NCBI GenBank assembly: GCA_003647035.1
Contig: QMMB01000159.1
Location: 1 to 7,337, forward strand
Source of the DNA: Deltaproteobacteria bacterium
GTDB taxonomy: Bacteria; Myxococcota_A; Polyangia; Polyangiales; Houyiibacteriaceae
DNA: 7,337 nucleotides
Reading direction: 5' to 3'
Program-made: the position numbers and the translations under genes
The notes under the pieces: generated by a model
The model's input: the letters and a program-made list of their open reading frames with translations, nothing else
Databases searched by the model: none
What the model was told of the DNA's origin: nothing
Shown here: one piece after another, positions 5,721-7,337 of the stretch
How the letters are laid out: every line of letters begins with the position of its first letter
Numbering within the stretch: position 1 is the stretch's first letter

Positions 5721-6725
5721 TTAGGCGCCGAGAAGCTTGGCGATTTCGGGGGCTGCGTAGGTCAGCACCCCGTTGGCGCCGGCGCGTTTGAACGATAGCA
5801 TGCTCTCGAGGATGACCCGCTCCCAGTCGAGCCAGCCCTGGTCGGCGGCGCCGCGGAGCATCGCGTATTCGCCGCTGACTTGATACGCAAAGGTTGGAAG
5901 CCCAAAGGACTCCTTCACGCGTCGGACGATATCGAGGTATGGCATGCCCGGTTTGACCATGACCATGTCGGCCCCTTCGGCCACGTCGAGGGCGACTTCC
6001 CGGAGAGCCTCGTCGGTGTTGGCAGGGTCCATTTGGTAGGTTCGCTTGTCTGCCGTGCCGAGGTTTTGGGCCGAGCCGACTGCATCACGGAATGGGCCGT
6101 AGAAAGCAGAGGCGAACTTGGCGGCGTAGGCGAGGAGGCTGATATGGTCGAGACCCTCGCCGTCGAGCGCTTCGCGGATCGCGCCGATGCGGCCGTCCAT
6201 CATGTCGCTTGGGGCGATCACGTCGCAGCCGGCTTGGGCCTGCACGAAGGCTTGCGCGCACAGCATCGCGACCGTCTCGTCGTTGAGGACCTCGCCATCG
6301 CGGACGATGCCGTCCTGGCCGTGGGTGGTGTAGGGGTCGAGTGCGACGTCGCAGATCACGCCGATGCCGTCGTGCGCGTCCTTGATGGCGCGAACGGCGC
6401 GGCACACTAGGTTGTCGGGGTTTGTCGCTTCGTCGCCGTCTTGGGTTTTGGGCTCCGTGGTTTTCACGGGGGATACGGCGACCGCCGGGATGCCGAGCGA
6501 CTTGGCGTTGCCAACTGCTTTCACCACGAGATCGATACTCAAGCGCTCGACGCCGGGCATCGAGGGAATCGGCGTGTGCACACCTTGCCCCTCTTGGACG
6601 AACACAGGCCAGATGAGGTCGGCCGGCGTGACCGTGGATTCCCGCGTGAGGCGCCGCACCCAATCTTGGCTACGATTGCGCCGCATGCGCGTGGTTGGGA
6701 ACTTGGGGTGACCGGCGTGAGCCAT
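5721..6725 (-). CDS. hemB: Porphobilinogen synthase (delta-aminolevulinic acid dehydratase), Mg-dependent type
   Basis: This 334-aa cytoplasmic enzyme condenses two 5-aminolevulinate molecules to porphobilinogen, an early common step of heme and other tetrapyrrole synthesis. The two Schiff-base lysines are visible: K203 in YAAKFASAFYGPFRDA and K258 in MVKPGMPYLDIVRR. The metal region reads DVALDPYTTHGQDG (126-139): A128, D130 and D138 replace the three cysteines of zinc enzymes (DVCLCEYTxHGxC), so this is the Mg-type known from Pseudomonas aeruginosa. PSMPGVERLSID (54-65), APSDMMDGRIGAIREAL (171-187) and YQVSGEYAM (281-289) are family hallmarks. The N-terminal arm (KFPTTRMRRNR) aligns with the P. 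aeruginosa arm and total length is normal, which supports the ATG at 6725 although no Shine-Dalgarno is clear there. It is divergent from the M48 lipoprotein gene across 37 bp and may lead a transcript with the CxxC and ZIP-like genes. Confidence 0.97.
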   Translation of the reverse strand: MAHAGHPKFPTTRMRRNRSQDWVRRLTRESTVTPADLIWPVFVQEGQGVHTPIPSMPGVERLSIDLVVKAVGNAKSLGIPAVAVSPVKTTEPKTQDGDEATNPDNLVCRAVRAIKDAHDGIGVICDVALDPYTTHGQDGIVRDGEVLNDETVAMLCAQAFVQAQAGCDVIAPSDMMDGRIGAIREALDGEGLDHISLLAYAAKFASAFYGPFRDAVGSAQNLGTADKRTYQMDPANTDEALREVALDVAEGADMVMVKPGMPYLDIVRRVKESFGLPTFAYQVSGEYAMLRGAADQGWLDWERVILESMLSFKRAGANGVLTYAAPEIAKLLGA

Positions 6726-6750
6726 GAGTGCGGCGAGCCTAGCATAGGGC

Positions 6751-6756
6751 TACAAT
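6751..6756 (+). promoter_or_regulatory. Possible -10 element for the M48 lipoprotein gene
   Basis: TACAAT matches the sigma-70 -10 consensus at five of six positions and ends 6 bp before the GTG at 6763, so a transcript from it would be leaderless or nearly so. No good -35 hexamer lies 16-18 bp upstream, where the sequence overlaps the start of hemB. Weakly supported. Confidence 0.3.
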
Positions 6757-6762
6757 CCGCGC

Positions 6763-7337
6763 GTGAGATTTGGGGTTCTAGTACTGGCCGTATCGCTGTG
6801 CGTGGGCGCTTGTTCGACGACGATGACCGGACGCCGCCAGCTGACGCTGATTCACGAAGACAAAATGGACGCGATGGGCATCGCTGCGTTCGCGAGTTTG
6901 AAGCGGGACGGGGAGCTCACTCAGGACCGGGCAATCAAAGAGTACGTACGGTGCGTGGTGGTCTCCATCCTGGAAGTCATTCCCCGGGAGTACGGCCCCG
7001 ACGATGGACGTTGGGAGGTTTTGGTCTTCGAGGACACCACGCCCAACGCGTTTGCGCTTCCCGGGGGAAAGATCGGGGTCCACACGGGCATGCTCGACGT
7101 CGCGACGACGCCAGGGCAGCTTGCGGCGGTCCTCGGCCACGAGATTGGACACGTCCTCTTGCGCCATGGCAACGAGCGGATGTCGCAGGCGATCTTGTCC
7201 GATGCGGCCATGCAGACTGCGTCCGTCGCGGCGGGTGCTGCGGCGCCCGAGTACCAGGAATTGATCGTCGGCGGGCTCGGGGTCGGCGCGCAGTTCGGGG
7301 TGCTCCTGCCATTCAGCCGCAAACACGAGAGCGAGGC
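6763..7337 (+). CDS. M48-family zinc metallopeptidase, lipoprotein (N-terminal 191 residues, runs off the window)
   Basis: The frame from GTG 6763 is open to the window end. Residues 1-17 make a lipoprotein signal peptide: Arg2, a hydrophobic core, then lipobox VGAC with lipidated C17, so the protein should be anchored to a membrane on the periplasmic side. The peptidase domain follows: NAFALPGGKIGVHTGML (95-111), the M48 strand before the active site, then HEIGH (126-130) with zinc ligands H126 and H130 and catalytic E127. SRKHESE at 185-191 matches SRxxExxAD, with E189 the probable third zinc ligand. It resembles envelope quality-control proteases such as LoiP and BepA; the rest of the protein lies outside. 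The next in-frame Met (residue 21) falls after the lipobox, so the GTG start is needed. A weak AGGG lies 13 nt upstream. Confidence 0.9.
   Translation, partial: MRFGVLVLAVSLCVGACSTTMTGRRQLTLIHEDKMDAMGIAAFASLKRDGELTQDRAIKEYVRCVVVSILEVIPREYGPDDGRWEVLVFEDTTPNAFALPGGKIGVHTGMLDVATTPGQLAAVLGHEIGHVLLRHGNERMSQAILSDAAMQTASVAAGAAAPEYQELIVGGLGVGAQFGVLLPFSRKHESE

Noticed and set aside
5281..5724. + strand open frame (147 aa) across the CxxC gene and the repeat region
   Set aside because: The - strand holds a CxxC protein with a strong ribosome binding site; the + strand frame spans the repeat and has no recognisable motif.
1..7337. CRISPR array, tRNA/rRNA, transposase or other mobile-element signs
   Set aside because: No spaced direct repeats, tRNA-like cloverleaf, transposase motif or terminal inverted repeats were seen by eye on either strand.

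Overview
The window is GC-rich, densely packed bacterial DNA with high-GC codon use and gaps of only 7 to 113 bp between genes. The magnesium-type porphobilinogen synthase closely resembles the pseudomonad enzyme. Together with the M48 lipoprotein this suggests a proteobacterium or a relative, possibly a former deltaproteobacterium (Myxococcota-like). That placement is an inference; there is no rRNA or other marker gene here.

Left block, + strand, about 1-4605. The acidic C-terminal tail of an upstream gene ends at 87. A 75-bp leader follows, holding a perfect 10-bp palindrome and a compact hairpin. Then come three tightly packed genes: (1) a ferredoxin-type Rieske [2Fe-2S] domain fused to a complete pyruvate-oxidase/acetolactate-synthase-like ThDP enzyme; (2) a second, different Rieske domain fused to the FMN/[3Fe-4S] synthase domain of glutamate synthase, with no glutaminase domain; (3) a conserved-looking protein of unknown function that starts inside the stop codon of gene 2 (ATGA). 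The 13-bp gap and 4-bp overlap imply one transcript and probably one system. Two unrelated catalytic cores, each with its own Rieske cluster, suggest a redox link between 2-oxoacid decarboxylation and a glutamate-synthase-type flavin reaction. This is the most novel content of the window.

Right block, - strand, 4613-6725. In transcription order: hemB (Mg-type, 334 aa), a 113-bp gap with three tandem 8-bp repeats, an 85-aa protein with two CxxC pairs and a strong ribosome binding site, and a divergent, histidine-rich ZIP-like membrane metal transporter. The ZIP-like gene converges on the Rieske operon with only 7 bp between stop codons.

Right edge, + strand. Divergent from hemB across 37 bp, a GTG-started M48 metallopeptidase lipoprotein begins at 6763 and runs off the window. 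It keeps its lipobox, HEIGH zinc motif and probable third zinc ligand.
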